Source: Microglena sp. YARC
Lineage: Eukaryota > Chlorophyta > Chlorophyceae > Chlamydomonadales > Chlamydomonadaceae
Direction: 5' to 3'
Length of the DNA stretch: 64,000 nucleotides
Assembly (NCBI GenBank): GCA_022414725.1
Contig: CM039464.1
Coordinates: forward strand, 39,853,945 to 39,917,944
Notes under the pieces: model-generated
The model's input: the letters and a program-made list of their open reading frames with translations, nothing else
The model's database searches: none
What the model was told of the DNA's origin: nothing
Part shown: one piece after another, positions 1 to 10,597 of the stretch
How the letters are laid out: each line of letters opens with the position of its first letter
Position numbering within the stretch: the stretch's first letter is position 1
Position numbers and translations under genes: made by a program

Positions 1-752
1 ATCTGGTTCTGATTTAACGGGCGTGAGAGCGGGACGGTGTACTCTCTTTTGTACCCGTCAACGAGGTTCAGTAGGAGAGCTACCTCATGTGCCGAGTTTA
101 CCAACGGGGTTCCGGAAAGAAGCATTACCCTGCATCGACGGGCTTTAAGGATCGCCTTGTACACACGCTGTACTACGCCGCCGTTCGATGCAGTCTGCAC
201 GAAGTTGTGTGCCTCGTCAATCGCGATCACTGCATCGTCGAATATGGGGGGGTACTCACGAAGGAGCTTGTCCACGGAAGTGTCGGAGAGACCGTTGTAC
301 CTGATGTACCTGATGTTGAGGGACTCTCCTCCACACGGTTCCACTTCAGCTTTGAAGTTAGCCTCAAGGGATGCAGGCAGAAGGACCACCATCTTCTTGG
401 TAGTGGCTTCTTGAGCGCCCGCTGCGATGGCGGCGCACGTTTTGCCACTACCGAGACCGTGGTACAAGATCAGACCTCGGTATGGCGTATCCTTTCCTAG
501 GAACGTGCGCACAAAGGCTTGGTGAGGTTTCAATTTCCGATTCCCAGTTTCCAGATGCATGTTCAGATTATTCAAGTGCATGCGAGAACGGATGATAGAG
601 TCGAATCTGTCGGAACTAAGAAGAGGCCATCCACGTTCTTCAATAATGTTCGTAGTTTCAGTAGTATGTGCATTTTGTTTTGCAAGATGTTTCACCTTGT
701 TATTTTCACGGAAATTGTGTATGCGACTCATTAACACGTCCATTTTAGACAT
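1..752 (-). CDS. NCLDV superfamily 2 helicase, N-terminal part (cut by window edge)
   Basis: Reading the minus strand from the ATG at 752 gives an open frame to the window edge. About 110 residues in, it shows Walker A as YHGLGSGKT, then a DEAH Walker B (AIDEAHNF) and motif III as LLSGTPLVNS. This order and wording are typical of the SF2 helicases of giant viruses related to poxvirus D6/D11-type transcription helicases. They use ATP to move on or unwind nucleic acid, usually during viral transcription. The C-terminal helicase lobe lies outside the window. No frame break is seen. A divergent small gene starts at 797, so the 44-bp gap probably holds both promoters. Family assignment is firm; which viral helicase paralogue it is cannot be told. 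Confidence 0.88.
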   Translation of the reverse strand, partial: MSKMDVLMSRIHNFRENNKVKHLAKQNAHTTETTNIIEERGWPLLSSDRFDSIIRSRMHLNNLNMHLETGNRKLKPHQAFVRTFLGKDTPYRGLILYHGLGSGKTCAAIAAGAQEATTKKMVVLLPASLEANFKAEVEPCGGESLNIRYIRYNGLSDTSVDKLLREYPPIFDDAVIAIDEAHNFVQTASNGGVVQRVYKAILKARRCRVMLLSGTPLVNSAHEVALLLNLVDGYKREYTVPLSRPLNQNQ

Positions 753-796
753 TCTCTACAAAATTCAATCAGGCCCTGAAGAAAACGAGTATAAAA

Positions 797-1096
797 ATGG
801 TGCGTTTAAAAAATCGTAGAGATAGAGTCATCATGGCGTCACTTTCTTTATCAGCAATTGAGAGCGATGGAGTATTGGTTGTGGCTTCAGCAGGTTTTCG
901 AGAGCCTCCATTAGTCCTTGCTGAACGCACTAAACTTCTCGCACAGGAGATATCGAGTTGTCCTGTTGGGAGCAGTGTTCTGAGGAGGGGAGGACCCAAG
1001 CGCGATTCTACCACCATAAGTATTCCAGAAGAGCTTGTAGAAGAGACGCGGAGAAAGGCGTGGGCTACAGTCGCATCTGTCGAGTATCTTACATAA
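797..1096 (+). CDS. hypothetical 99-residue protein
   Basis: A short intact frame divergent from the helicase gene. A TATA-like run (gtataaaaatgg) directly precedes the first ATG, which may mean that the true start is the second ATG at 833. The product is charged, with no membrane segment, signal peptide or known motif. The C-terminal third (prolines followed by an E/R-rich helix) looks structured. I do not recognise a family. Its position next to a viral transcription helicase suggests it is a viral gene. Confidence 0.5.
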   Translation: MVRLKNRRDRVIMASLSLSAIESDGVLVVASAGFREPPLVLAERTKLLAQEISSCPVGSSVLRRGGPKRDSTTISIPEELVEETRRKAWATVASVEYLT

Positions 1097-1294
1097 ACGT
1101 TTTTTCAATGCAACAAGGTTTTCTCATTTTCTCTTGTAAAAATGTAAAAAAACCCGACTACATGATTGATTTTTCTTTCAGAGCAGCAATTCACATGATG
1201 AGAAACGAGACAATGGGACAAGGAATGGGGAACTTCAATTGTTACAAAAATGCCATGAAGGCGGCGCTACACTGTATGCTACTATAAGGCGGCG

Positions 1295-1813
1295 CTACAC
1301 TGTATGCCTGGTGGGTAATTCGGTGACCACATGCGATGGAGGGGTCTTATTGCACGATGTCAAGAAAGCCTCGTGAAGGGGGCTTCTGGTGGGCAATTCG
1401 GCGACCACATGCGATGGAGGGGTCTTATTGCACGATGTCAAGAAAGCCTCGTGAAGGGGGCTTCTGGTCGGCAATTCGGCGACCACATGCGATGGAGGGG
1501 TCTTATTGCACGATGTCAAGAAATGGATGAACAATTTACATGCATCCTGGAGTTCATCGCGTACAAACGGTGGGGGAATAGATTGAGTGCTGTAAACAGC
1601 CACCAAAGTCGAAGTATTAAGCGAGAACATCATGCGCTTGCGATGGGGGGTGGTTTGATCTTGATGAAGAACTTCACTCTTGTGCATGTCGCAAAGGGAT
1701 TTTGCAGCAGAACGCATATCATTTACTATGAGCTTCATCGATACAGTTTGGCGAATTGAGTACCTCTTGATACCCATGGTTACAGTAAAACGTGTTGTGT
1801 CCGGGAATGTCAC
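1295..1813 (-). CDS. hypothetical repeat protein, 172 residues
   Basis: An open minus-strand frame preceded by an AT-rich TATA-like stretch (about 1815-1830). The first 95 residues are unique sequence and the last 75 come from a tandem DNA repeat with a 78-bp, 26-residue unit starting LTSCNKTPPSHVV. Because 78 is a multiple of three, the plus strand is also open through the repeat, so openness alone is weak evidence. No domain is recognised. Confidence 0.35.
   Translation of the reverse strand: MTFPDTTRFTVTMGIKRYSIRQTVSMKLIVNDMRSAAKSLCDMHKSEVLHQDQTTPHRKRMMFSLNTSTLVAVYSTQSIPPPFVRDELQDACKLFIHFLTSCNKTPPSHVVAELPTRSPLHEAFLTSCNKTPPSHVVAELPTRSPLHEAFLTSCNKTPPSHVVTELPTRHTV
1311..1521. repeat. 78-bp direct tandem repeat, about 2.7 copies
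   Basis: The unit contains cacatgcgatggaggggtct, recurring at about 1328, 1406 and 1484 with only a few base changes. It encodes the C-terminal repeats of the minus-strand frame here. A shorter duplication, ggcggcgctacactgtatgc, sits just upstream at about 1260-1300. Confidence 0.9.
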
Positions 1814-2483
1814 AAATTATTTATATAGACTTTAATTTGAACACTGTACCGCAGTTGAACACTGTACCACCGTTTTTTTATGATGCTCTGCACAGGGATT
1901 ATGAAGGGGGGATCGCGTGCCCGCGGAGCGGGGTAGTGGAATTGAGCTGCCGACTTGCGTCGTGCATCGGGCACGCTGGGGTGTGCATGGGGCGTGCTGG
2001 GGTCATGCATCGGGCGTGCATGGGGAGTGCATGAGTAATACGATGGTGTTTGACGCATGGAGGGTGGGTGGGTGGGTGCTGTGAAGAGCTTCCGCATCCT
2101 CGATGAGGCGTCTGCATTCTCGGCTGACGATTTATTATTAAACAAGCGGTGGAGCCCCTTTCACCTCCCCCCAGCGGAGCGACCGGAGGGGAGCCCACAG
2201 TTCACATGCATCAGACACACTCCGAACTTGCCCCACGCTTAATCTGAGTGTCGGCGGCATCCCATCTGATCACGTTGCGAGTCCGCAGCTCAATTCCACT
2301 GCCCCACTCCGTGGGGCCCGCGATTTCCCCTTCACAATCCCAATACAGTTGTCTAGAAGAAGTCTGCTTGAGACAACGTGGTATTCAGGACCCCTTTAAT
2401 CTGACTGAGTCATCAGCTCAATTCCACTGCCCCACTCCGAACTTCCACTTCAAGTACGTCCACACGCAAACGGAGGAACACGG
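1814..2483. other. intergenic stretch with GC-rich imperfect repeats
   Basis: No credible gene. The stretch 1960-2035 is a run of imperfect copies of a short gcatcgggcgtgc-like word. A 24-bp word, gctcaattccactgccccac plus four bases, occurs twice (about 2287 and 2413). The ggggcagtgg motif inside it also occurs in the MITE that follows, so this may be old transposon debris. Confidence 0.5.
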
Positions 2484-3012
2484 TACAGTCAACGGAATAC
2501 TAAAATGAAACCGCTTCGTGTACGGCACACCTTACGGTGTAACCTAATGGTGTAGAAATCCACGGGGCAGTGGAACACCAATACGATTTTGAATCAACAA
2601 ATTGCAAGATGTTAACGAGAATATCGTGGTTCTTTTTTAGATCACGGCTCTCCATCCTGCAGTCTCCGTATCGTTCTTTTGTCGGTACTTTCGAGAGTGT
2701 CCATTGAAGGACCAGCCGCACTTAAGCGATCGCCTCTTCCCCGGTACCGTGGCCCAAAAGAACACGGGGTCTTTGTTGATGTGCAATGCGTCATGAAAGG
2801 AGGTTTCTTTGCTGGACGGGCCATTTTGTAGGACCATCCACTCATACTCTATAACGTCTGTCGACGCCTTATACCTTTTCGAGAGTTCGACGTAATAATT
2901 CCTGTGAATTCGCGCGCCACACAATGATGACTGACTTCTTGTGTACTCCGATACATTCCGATACATTCTACAGTCGGCGGAACAGTAAAATGAAACATCC
3001 CAATAAACGGCA
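2484..3012. mobile_element. MITE-B copy 1 (Tc1/IS630-type ends), rearranged
   Basis: Starts with the terminal repeat tacagtcaacggaatactaa at 2484 and matches the MITE-B body to about 2878. The last part is replaced by unrelated sequence, and a second end, tacagtcggcggaacagtaa, appears at about 2969 pointing the other way. The element carries a remnant of the short ORF conserved in this family (see 52081-52338). Its ends match those of the transposase-bearing elements at 26488-29924 and 52492-53379, which could have moved it. Confidence 0.8.
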
Positions 3013-3130
3013 TCTCTCCGTTTTTTGATCAAATATATGTGTGTTGTAAATCTCTGTGAAATCGATAGCTATTTTGAGCATAAAAACATGGGGAATTAAA
3101 TTAAATTAAAGTAAATTCACTGTACACTAC

Positions 3131-4612
3131 ATGCAAGTGTCAAGTTCCGGTAGCGTCAAGGTCCTGATCATCGATACGTCTTCGAATGCTGATCTTTTCT
3201 TCAACCTCGAAGAATGGCTAGTTTTGTAACCACGCCCAAGAGACCAAGCAATACAAACCTTACTTGTCCACGGCTTACAAGCTGCAAAAACTATCTTACC
3301 AGCATCACCTACTGTCGCGACTTTAAACAAGGAACTCTCTGCGCTAGCATATTCTTTGAAGTTGGAAAAGGTAAGGTTAGCCGATGCTTTGGAGTTGGAA
3401 AAGGTAAGGTTAGCCGATGCTTAGAAGTTGGAAAAGGCAAGGTTAGCCGATGATCTTCAGCTTGAAAAGGCAAGGTTAGCCGATGATCATCAGCTTGAAA
3501 AGGCAAGGTTCGCAGATGCTCTTGAGAAGGAACGAAGAGATTCTGTGGTTGCTGTGCAGAGGGAGCGTTCTGAATTATCCAGTGTGTTGGAGATGCGCGT
3601 GCGTTCAGGAATTGCAAAGGGATGCGCGGAAGAACGCGTGCAGTTGCGAAATGTAGAGGCAAATCTTGCTTCCTTGCGTGACCGGGAAATCGAAAAGGAG
3701 GTTGCGCGAAAGACTGACGACACAAAGGCGTTGAGGATGCAGCTAGCGGATCTCGAAAGAGAGATGGATATCCTGCATCGCTCGAACAGTGCCCGGGGAG
3801 CTGTAGGCGAGGAGCGTATTGCGAGTTTCCTTAGACGAGAGTGGCCTACGTCGGAGGTGCGCGACATGTCGAAATCTTCCCACACGTGTGATATATGGTG
3901 GTTCGCAAGTCCTTCATCTTTCATCGCGGTGGAGGTAAAGAATAAAGGTGTTGTCACACGTTCGGACGTAGAGCGTTTTGAGTCTGATGTGGCTACCATA
4001 TCAGAGCGAAATGGTCGCGCTTTCATAGGGGGTGTGTTCGTGAGTTGTCGATCAGAGAACATCCCTGACAAGGGGCCTCTCAAACTCGTGATGATGCCGG
4101 GGCGGGGAGGCGTATCAATACCGATTATTTTCGCAGGATTCACTGATTGCAAGGATGAGGATTTGGTGTGGCTCAAAGGAGTCCTTCATGTTTTCATGAC
4201 GGTGGCGCAATATGAACAAAACAAAGATTCATCCACGAGTAGTATTTCAGAGGTTGAAGATCGCAACAAAATCAAACGACAAGTGGTGTTTGCAAAGCTA
4301 TCGCAAATGGTAGAGCATGTTGGTCGTATTCGATCTTTTGTGCACAACGTGCGTACTACACACCTCGCAGCGGCACTCAATCTTACGTCTAAGGCAGATG
4401 ATGAGTTGCGTGAGCTGTTCTCAAACCTAACCGACGTGTGCAGGGAGATAGACGACGATATTGGCGCGAATGAATCTCCCATGTCTGCCGCTGTTCATCA
4501 TGTGAGCGAGGGTCATGTTTGTGAGGGTCATGTTTGTGAGGGGTGTGGGCGTTTTTTCAGTTCTTCGCGTGGTGTATCCTTACACAAACGAACGTGTGTG
4601 CAAAAAATGTAA
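3131..4612 (+). pseudogene. coiled-coil plus PD-(D/E)XK nuclease-like protein with C2H2 zinc finger, two in-frame stops
   Basis: One frame runs from the ATG at 3131 to 4612 (about 490 codons) but is cut by TAA at 3227 and TAG at 3422. The middle is a coiled coil from 11-residue repeats (LEKARLADD-type), then basic/acidic helices, then a restriction-endonuclease-like core: GEERI, CDIWW and the EVKNK element that forms the E-x-K of this fold. The end is a zinc finger, CEGCGRFF followed by HKRTC. Proteins of this build occur in giant viruses and probably cut or bind DNA; substrate unknown. The TAG sits where other repeat units have Leu or His codons, so a point mutation is likely. Only a TTG at 3428 or internal ATGs could start the intact 3' part. 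Confidence 0.7.
3357..3522. repeat. 33-bp tandem repeat, about five units
   Basis: Units of the type ttggaaaaggtaaggttagc plus 13 bases. Each encodes an 11-residue coiled-coil repeat in the nuclease-like gene. The second unit boundary contains the TAG that breaks the frame. Confidence 0.85.
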
Positions 4613-4643
4613 CAATGTTTGTGAAAGCTTGTCGCTGTGAAAT

Positions 4644-4791
4644 AATGGGCGTTCCTGCCTCCCGGCCGATTTTTACTGGTTGCGAAACATGGAGCGGATT
4701 TGTGATTCCTCGGTGCTGATATCTCAAGCTAGCGAGTCGTTCCGGAAGGCTCTAAATTCTGAGTAGAAATTTAAAAAATGAACGCCCATTT
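4644..4791. mobile_element. MITE-A copy 1, about 148 bp
   Basis: Begins aatgggcgttcctgcctccc and ends gaacgcccatt, the same terminal inverted repeat as the 15.4-kb transposon at 6192-21596. The inside is the MITE-A core (gctgatatctcaagctagcg, then ctctaaattctgagtagaaa). It has no coding capacity. It lies between the nuclease-like gene and the small membrane gene. No clear target duplication is visible here. Confidence 0.85.
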
Positions 4792-4839
4792 TGATGGGTG
4801 TGTGGCTATCGTTTCGCGATTCTTTTCGGGTTTCAATAC

Positions 4840-5057
4840 ATGAACATGAAGGTATTCGTAGTTCTCACATTGTTCTTGGGAATGGCGCTCATCATCCACG
4901 GAATTTACGAAGAAAGTTCCTAAAAATGAACAAGAACGTCAGGGTAGAGTATAGATTCCTCCCAAGGACATTGTACGAAGAGCAATTGAGCAAGCAAGAC
5001 CCAGCTCTCACGGCGAAGTTTAAGAATATGTTCCAGGAAGACTCTCCGTGGAAGTAA
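4840..5057 (+). CDS. small single-TM viral protein, frameshifted
   Basis: From the ATG at 4840 the first frame encodes a hydrophobic segment, KVFVVLTLFLGMALIIHG, ending at a stop near 4923. The adjacent frame continues with VRVEYRFLPRTLYEEQLS and ends MFQEDSPWK at 5057. The second part resembles the conserved tail of short one-TM proteins found in many giant viruses, where it follows such a hydrophobic N-terminus, so one base was gained or lost at about 4915-4930 near gaagaaagttcctaaaaatg. The likely product is a roughly 70-residue virion or membrane protein of unknown role. Resemblance is recalled, not searched. Confidence 0.6.
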
Positions 5058-5067
5058 CTATTTTTAT

Positions 5068-5140
5068 GTTTCAGGCGGAACTCGAATCCGCAATCCCTGG
5101 CTCATAAGACCAGTGCTTTAACCAATTAAGCTACTGAAAC
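5068..5140 (-). tRNA. tRNA-Ile(UAU)
   Basis: The 73-nt minus-strand sequence folds as a full cloverleaf. Acceptor stem GTTTCAG pairs with CTGAAAC, the D arm is GCTT/AAGC, the anticodon stem is CTGGT/GCCAG with loop CTTATGA, the variable loop is 5 nt, and the T arm is GCGGA-TTCGAGT-TCCGC. The anticodon is TAT, reading the AUA isoleucine codon. CCA is not encoded. tRNA genes are common in giant viruses, and a UAU tRNA would help AT-rich genes that use AUA. Confidence 0.9.
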
Positions 5141-5531
5141 TGCAAAGGTTGGTTTCACATGCAGGGCAACCACGTGAAGTGAAACCAACCTCTACAATAA
5201 TAGGTAACTAAAATATTTTGATAATTTGAACGCGCCGATACAAGAAGACGGTTGTGAAGAACGTCAAGGTCCACAAAGTACTGCACTGTCGTGTATCAAA
5301 TGTGCGCTGTGGTGCAACAAGGAACCGAGACGTGGACGCTGCCAAGAACCTTCTTTTGCTTCTGACGATGTTTATTGGGTTCAAGGCGTCCCATATTTTG
5401 TGTCTGTAAGGGTCGGCTCCACATGCAGTGCACAACCATGAATCACGCACACACACACACACACAGTTCACTCGACTCCGACTGTAAATGATACGGTCAG
5501 GTCACATCTCAATGTGGTGTCGTGTCGTCGG
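5141..5531. other. intergenic, with (CA)n microsatellite
   Basis: No convincing gene. A (CA) run of about 8 units lies at 5449-5465. Short open frames on both strands here lack any recognisable feature. Confidence 0.5.
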
Positions 5532-5597
5532 TACACTCGACGGAATACTAAAATGAAACCGCTTTCTGGAGTGTACGGTACACCTTATGGTGTAACT
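5532..5597. mobile_element. solo end of the Fanzor1-bearing Tc1-type element
   Basis: tacactcgacggaatactaa followed by the same 60 or so bases seen at 26488 (left end of the Fanzor1 element). The rest of the element is missing. Confidence 0.75.
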
Positions 5598-5669
5598 CCC
5601 CACATGTGGTGGATGCATTGAATATTTCATTGACTCGCGCTCGAATTCTTTGTGTCACATGGAACTATG

Positions 5670-5861
5670 TTAGCATTGTACCGGTAGCAGTGCTGGTTGT
5701 AATATGTATATGTTCTTCTCAACCTCCTGAACGTTCGGTGATTTTATCACGATACAACGGTCCCCCTTGCAACTTTGTCTGAACAGTGCAGCCAACCCTA
5801 GACCGAATATGATAGAAATGATTGTTGACCCCGTCTTTGTATCGAATACTTTGGTAATCAT
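5670..5861 (-). CDS. small membrane protein with conserved cysteines, 63 residues
   Basis: Intact minus-strand frame. Residues 12-27 form a hydrophobic segment (STIISIIFGLGLAALF). It is followed by a Cys-containing basic stretch (RQSCKGDRCIVI) and a C-terminal Cys. I recall short proteins with this TM-then-CKG.xCIVI pattern in giant viruses, where they are thought to be membrane or virion proteins; the role is unknown. It lies next to another small membrane gene, suggesting a cluster of virion membrane proteins. No break is seen. Confidence 0.6.
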   Translation of the reverse strand: MITKVFDTKTGSTIISIIFGLGLAALFRQSCKGDRCIVIKSPNVQEVEKNIYILQPALLPVQC

Positions 5862-5925
5862 GACATTGCGTACATCGTACTGTCATGTTCCATATTTTTT
5901 TGAGACGAATGTACAGAAAATGTTA

Positions 5926-6191
5926 TCAGAAAGGAACCGACCCACTCGTATCCGCGAACTTCATCATTTCATCAAGAACAGACTTGCAACAACCACCTCC
6001 ATCATTGGCTACAAAACTAATTCGATCATCAGCAGCCTCAAAGATAGTTGAGTCAACAACAGATTTAGGTAAATTATAGGCATCACTATCGTGTGTCGTA
6101 GATGTTTCTGCAGATCCATCGTCACCGATTATTTGCCGATACACCATTAACCCGTACGTCAGTCCCGCGGAAAGGATGAATATTGCAATAG
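5926..6191 (-). pseudogene. 3' part of a viral membrane-protein gene split by the 15.4-kb transposon
   Basis: The minus-strand frame enters from the transposon end at 6192 and runs to a stop at 5926. Right after the junction it encodes a hydrophobic segment (IAIFILSAGLTYGLMVY), followed by an acidic soluble tail ending in SGSVPF. The 5' part of the same gene lies at 21597-21847. Dropping the transposon and one copy of its 4-bp target duplication joins the two parts in frame. The joined gene would have two membrane segments. Family not recognised. Confidence 0.8.
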
Positions 6192-6220
6192 AATGGGCGT
6201 TCCTGCTTCCCAACGGATTT
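6192..6220 (+). repeat. left terminal inverted repeat of the large transposon
   Basis: aatgggcgttcctgcttccc followed by aacggattt. It matches the reverse complement of 21568-21596 except for one base and is shared with the MITE-A ends. Confidence 0.9.
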
Positions 6221-6269
6221 CCAATCTTACGATCACTTTTTGGGGGTCTTTTGATGCTTTCCAAATGCA

Positions 6270-6511
6270 ATCTTACGATAAAAATCGTAAGATTGTAGTC
6301 AATTTTGAAAAATATGCTTGAAATGAGCTTGAAAGACGGAGAAACGTACAGATTGCGAATGTTACAACGTTGAAATGCCATATTTTGTAACAAAAGGTGT
6401 TAACATCAATTCGTGTCTTACAATTATAATTGTAAGAAATAAAGGGAAAGCGGACGGTTATAAGTCGGCAGGCAGAATTCAGCTTTTACATCTTACAATA
6501 AAAATCGTAAG
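6270..6511. repeat. left subterminal palindromes (three)
   Basis: Near-perfect palindromes at 6270-6293, 6416-6437 and 6490-6511, all of the form tcttac-A/T core-gtaaga. A half-site lies at about 6222. Such subterminal repeats are usually transposase binding sites in DNA transposons. The same word recurs at the right end. Confidence 0.85.
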
Positions 6512-6551
6512 TATAATTCATTAGTAAAAAAACGGCTATGTGTCAAACATC

Positions 6552-9500
6552 TTACTCCTCCTCCTCCCCCCCCTCCTCGTCCTCCTCTTCCTCCTCCTTC
6601 TCCTCCTCCATGTCCCCATCCCCATCTTCCTCCTCCTCCATCTCCTCCTCCTCAGAAATGTCTGCATTGTCTCCATCCGATTGCACAGCCTCTGCCCTGG
6701 TGTCCTTCTCAATGGATTGACAAGCTAGGAGCATGCTTGTGTGGTACTTTCTCTGGATCTTCATACCCATGGTGGGTTCGCAGCTAAATTGAAATGCGTC
6801 AATGGGAATATCGCCCGTCCATGTTGCTTTTCTCCTAACCCCCACGGTAATAGGCACAAGCTTGTGGTCCATCCAATCTTCTGGCCAAGTTGGGTATTGT
6901 GTTTCAGTGTACACCAACTTCTGAGCCCCAGAGTACAAGGGCTTTAAATACACACATTCCACCTCTCCATTCACTGGGAGTGATTTGACCTCCACCACGT
7001 CCCATCCTCTCAATCCGCTAGAATCATCCATTTGTACCTTGACCACAGCGACATGACCAACAACCAAATCAGTAGTGGGCTCGTAGGCTATTCTTCTATC
7101 CGGCTTCGTCCCTTGTGAAGAATATAAGTACAACACATCCTCCTCCTCTGGCCTTTCCATATTAGTCTCCAAAGTGTGTGCGACCTTCATAGTCTTGGCA
7201 ATCTCGTTACTTGCAGGTAAAATGTCTGACACATCCATGGACAAGTCATCCAATGCTGCTATCAAGCGCTTGGCCATTGATTTCTCAGACTGTGTCAGAA
7301 CACGACTGGTTGCTGACAACTCCGATGGGAAGTCGACAAAATGTTGGTCTTTCGGGTACTCCCCAGTCACAGCATCATCTGGTTGAGTGCTCCAATAACT
7401 CTTCTCAACGTTGAAGAAATCAGTCCACCACTTATTGCTGGCTTCCCAAGTTTCACGAAGCTTCTCGGCAATATGTTTGAAGGACTGGGCATGGGATGGG
7501 CCATCGGCTGCTGGTTCACCCATCGGCTGCTGGTCATCGGCTGCTGGTTCTAGAAGGTCCTCCGCTGCGTGTCGTACACGGACATCAGCTACGGGTCCTG
7601 CACGGTCGTCACCGGCGGTTTGTACAGGACCATCGGCCATGTGGCCTGCAAGGACGTCACCTCCGGGCTTCTCGTTATGAATAGTCTTCCAGACAGCCGC
7701 CCAGTTTGCCTCGATATTCTCGAGCTCTTCAATCTTGATCTTGGGGGCTTCCTTAAATACTGTTCTGGTGTCCACCAGTGGGAAGCCTTGGAGGACGTAA
7801 ATAGGTTCAGCGTCATTGTCCCACTGTCCTCTCCAAGATCCTGACTCGTCATACTCCTTGTAATAGACCCCTGCAATTGTTGGTGTGCAAACATGTATTG
7901 TATATTAGTGAATCATTTAGGACACCCATATTCCTCCCGACTATACTCGGGAGCATCCCTTGGATAATACATCCTAGGTCCTAGGTACAACTTCCTTTGT
8001 ATCATTTAATTTCTATTGAAGACTGTACATGTAAATCAATGAGGACATGGCACACCCGTATTCCTCCCGAGCATAATCGGGAGCATTGTGCAGACAGTAC
8101 ATACACGCACGGTAGCATTTAATTTGTAAATATCAGTATATCAAGTATTCTTACCGACTCTCCCGTTGGGACCTTTTGTTATCTTGAATGCGTGTAAACG
8201 GCGATTAACTCCTTTGACGGTGCTAGTGCCATGACCGAACAACTTGTAAACGTTGTCTAGGAGGACAGCGGAGAAGTCCCCTATATAGGTCACGACGTCT
8301 TGCCTTGTGTAAGGGCCCATTTTCTTGAATAAGTTACCAACAATGCCCATCAGATGGTCCAGGGTGTACACTTCCATGTTCTTTAACCCTTGCGAGATCA
8401 CAGAGTACTTTTGGTCAAGATTGCTATGTGTGTGTCCGGGAGGGAGGAAATGGACGTACACTTCCTCAAACCAGTTCATCTCAACCAACAAGGACAAGTA
8501 TGCGAACATGAAAGCGTTCTTGTTGTCCTTTGCCGCGTTGTCCATTTGCAAGAAGCAATACGGTGGAAGCTGCCCCTCTTCTTCAAGGACCCGGTTGAAG
8601 AAATGTTGGAAGCATGATATAGTCAGATTGATGGACTGCGAGTAGAATGGCAAAGCCCAATAACCAATGAAGCCTCTTCCCTGGGAGAATAATCCTGAGT
8701 TAACATAGAAGGAAACATGAAGTCAGAATATTAGCATTATTTTGTTAAGTAATCATTTCAAGTTTTAAATACTGTGTATACTCCCGATTATGCTCGGGAG
8801 GACATGTCCTACATGCGCTGTATTTGTACTCACCCATGATGCGTGTCTTTAGAAGTTCACCTCCTGCGGTCTTCTTTGTATGTGAGAAGTGGCGTGACTG
8901 AGGAAGATTAGTCTTCTTGTTGTCCATTGCATCAGCGGATGCGTGCAAGAAGAGCTTCGGATACTGTTCAGACAGTTTTTCACGGATGTCATACCTACGC
9001 CGACCAATGGAAATCTGATTACGGTGCACAGCCTGACTCTGACGAAGTTCATCAACTGCTGGCTGAAACGTAGTGGTCAGGAGTCTGGCTCGGTACTTGA
9101 CGCAGTCGTCGCACTTGGCAAAAGGCTGCCAAGTCTTTATCTTCACGTTCCACCAATGTGCATGCCATAGTTTACGCAAACTGCTGTATAATGTTCTGGG
9201 AGGAACCATGCCGTTCTTCTTCATGTCCCTAAAGACAGCTTGCTTGCTTGGAAATATGCCGCAATGTAAAAAAATCAAAGGGCGCATGACCTTCGATTTT
9301 TTCCTTCCTCTAGATCCTGGAGCATATGAAGTCTGGTGCGGCATTGACTCCCCAAACTCATCTACGAGAGATTTCATCGCAGCGTTGAAATTGTCCCTCA
9401 ACACTGCGGGTGCACTCCTCTTCCTCCTCACCTTCACAGCAAGTTCAAACCTAGACAGGGTCCAATGGAACGAGGTTAGGTCGCTTATTGTTATGGATGC

Positions 9501-10267
9501 TCCCGATTATAATCGGGAGGGTAGAATGGATCATTATACGGTTGCCTGATGTATTGGGTTGTCCCGAGCATAATCGGGAGGAAGAAAAGTGCACTGTAAC
9601 CACATGAGAATTCGGGATAACTTACTCTCTGTTGTTTTTGATCTGACCACTTATCGCAAGCCATGCATTTGAACCGATTCCGGATGCAGCCTGATAAAAT
9701 GACTTGCAAACGTCAACGCCCAATATCCTGAACGAGCAAAATAATCGTTAAGTTCGAGTCATAATACATTTCAAAAATCTTTAGGCGCATCAGGCGCATC
9801 AGGCGCTTCAGGCGCAAGATCAAATTATTGACAACCTACCTTTGTGAGTAACGGTTCTACACGGATGTAACAATTTCAAATTTCAAATTACAACCTACCT
9901 TTTCGACACACTCCTTGTCCCTGTCTTGCGATCCTGCTTGCTTGCCAGTGCATTCAATTCGATGTAGCATCGACGTTGCCTTTCGGCAGGTTCGAGCTCG
10001 GCGAATTCATTTCGTCGTTCGCGAATTACATCCTGTGGGAGTACCAAGTGACATGTGTTCTTGCACTTACAGGTAATAAGCTTGTCGAATTGATTCACGG
10101 TATCAGAGTTGGTAACTATGTCGCTCTCTTCGGCTGGCACGGTTTCGATCGCATCGTCGCCACTGGAATTCTCGAAATCTAGTTGTCGACGTCGAGGTAC
10201 CCGGCAACATAGGCTCAACCCAGTGGTGTATGCCCAATCCAATTCCTGGGGAAGGGGTAGCGTCCAT
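6552..10267 (-). CDS. DUF7869-like putative transposase, five exons
   Basis: Minus-strand exons by GT-AG and frame: about 10267-9899, 9727-9626, 9450-8834, 8694-8155 and 7870-6552. Phases join cleanly at every junction I checked. Order of features: an N-terminal Cys cluster (ITCKCKNTCHLVLP), then ILGVDVCKSFYQAASGIG, then HASADAMDNKKT, then LQMDNAAKDNKNAF and PPGHTHSNLD, then a C-terminal domain ending in a long Glu/Asp run. The Cys cluster, the MDN..KDNKN block and the GHTHxxxD block match what I recall of DUF7869 proteins, widespread in eukaryotes and thought to be transposase-derived. The aspartates could form the metal site. The 5' exon start is uncertain: the ATG at 10267 is out of frame with the Cys-rich part. 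Confidence 0.75.
7871..9625. repeat. 20-bp palindromes in introns of the DUF7869-like gene
   Basis: Palindromes of the form ctcccgattataatcgggag lie in the introns: two in 7871-8154 (about 7937 and 8065), one in 8695-8833 (about 8780) and two in 9451-9625 (about 9500 and 9560). None was seen in the exons. The intron 9728-9898 instead has a short aggcgcatc repeat. Confidence 0.85.
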
Positions 10268-10597
10268 TTTGCCCCTTCCCCTCAAAGAAACTAAGCCTGC
10301 CAAGATGATAAGAAGGAATCGACAGTGGGCCTGCCGTCGGGTGAGTGATCGCGGAACCCGGGACCAGCCAAATGTACCGGGGTCGATCTGTACCGCTACC
10401 AGCAGACTAGACCGGGACCAGCAACTTCCGACTATACTCGGGAGCTTTGACATAGACCGGGCCTAGCAAACTGCAAGGGCTAATACTGTAAGAATCAATT
10501 CGGGAACACAAGACTGTATTTTGCAGTACGTGAATAACTAGAGGCCATAGTTCGACGCTGTCCAAGGTCCTATCAGTTTGCTTGCTATGTCGGTATT

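Noticed and set aside
1899..2198. His/Pro-rich minus-strand protein
   Set aside because: Comes from GC-rich short repeats with both strands open and no domain or start signal.
5208..5471. VCVCV-rich minus-strand protein
   Set aside because: The start lies in a (CA)n microsatellite and there is no supporting motif.
6538..6728. Ser-rich or Leu-rich plus-strand proteins
   Set aside because: Antisense of the Glu/Asp run that ends the DUF7869-like gene.
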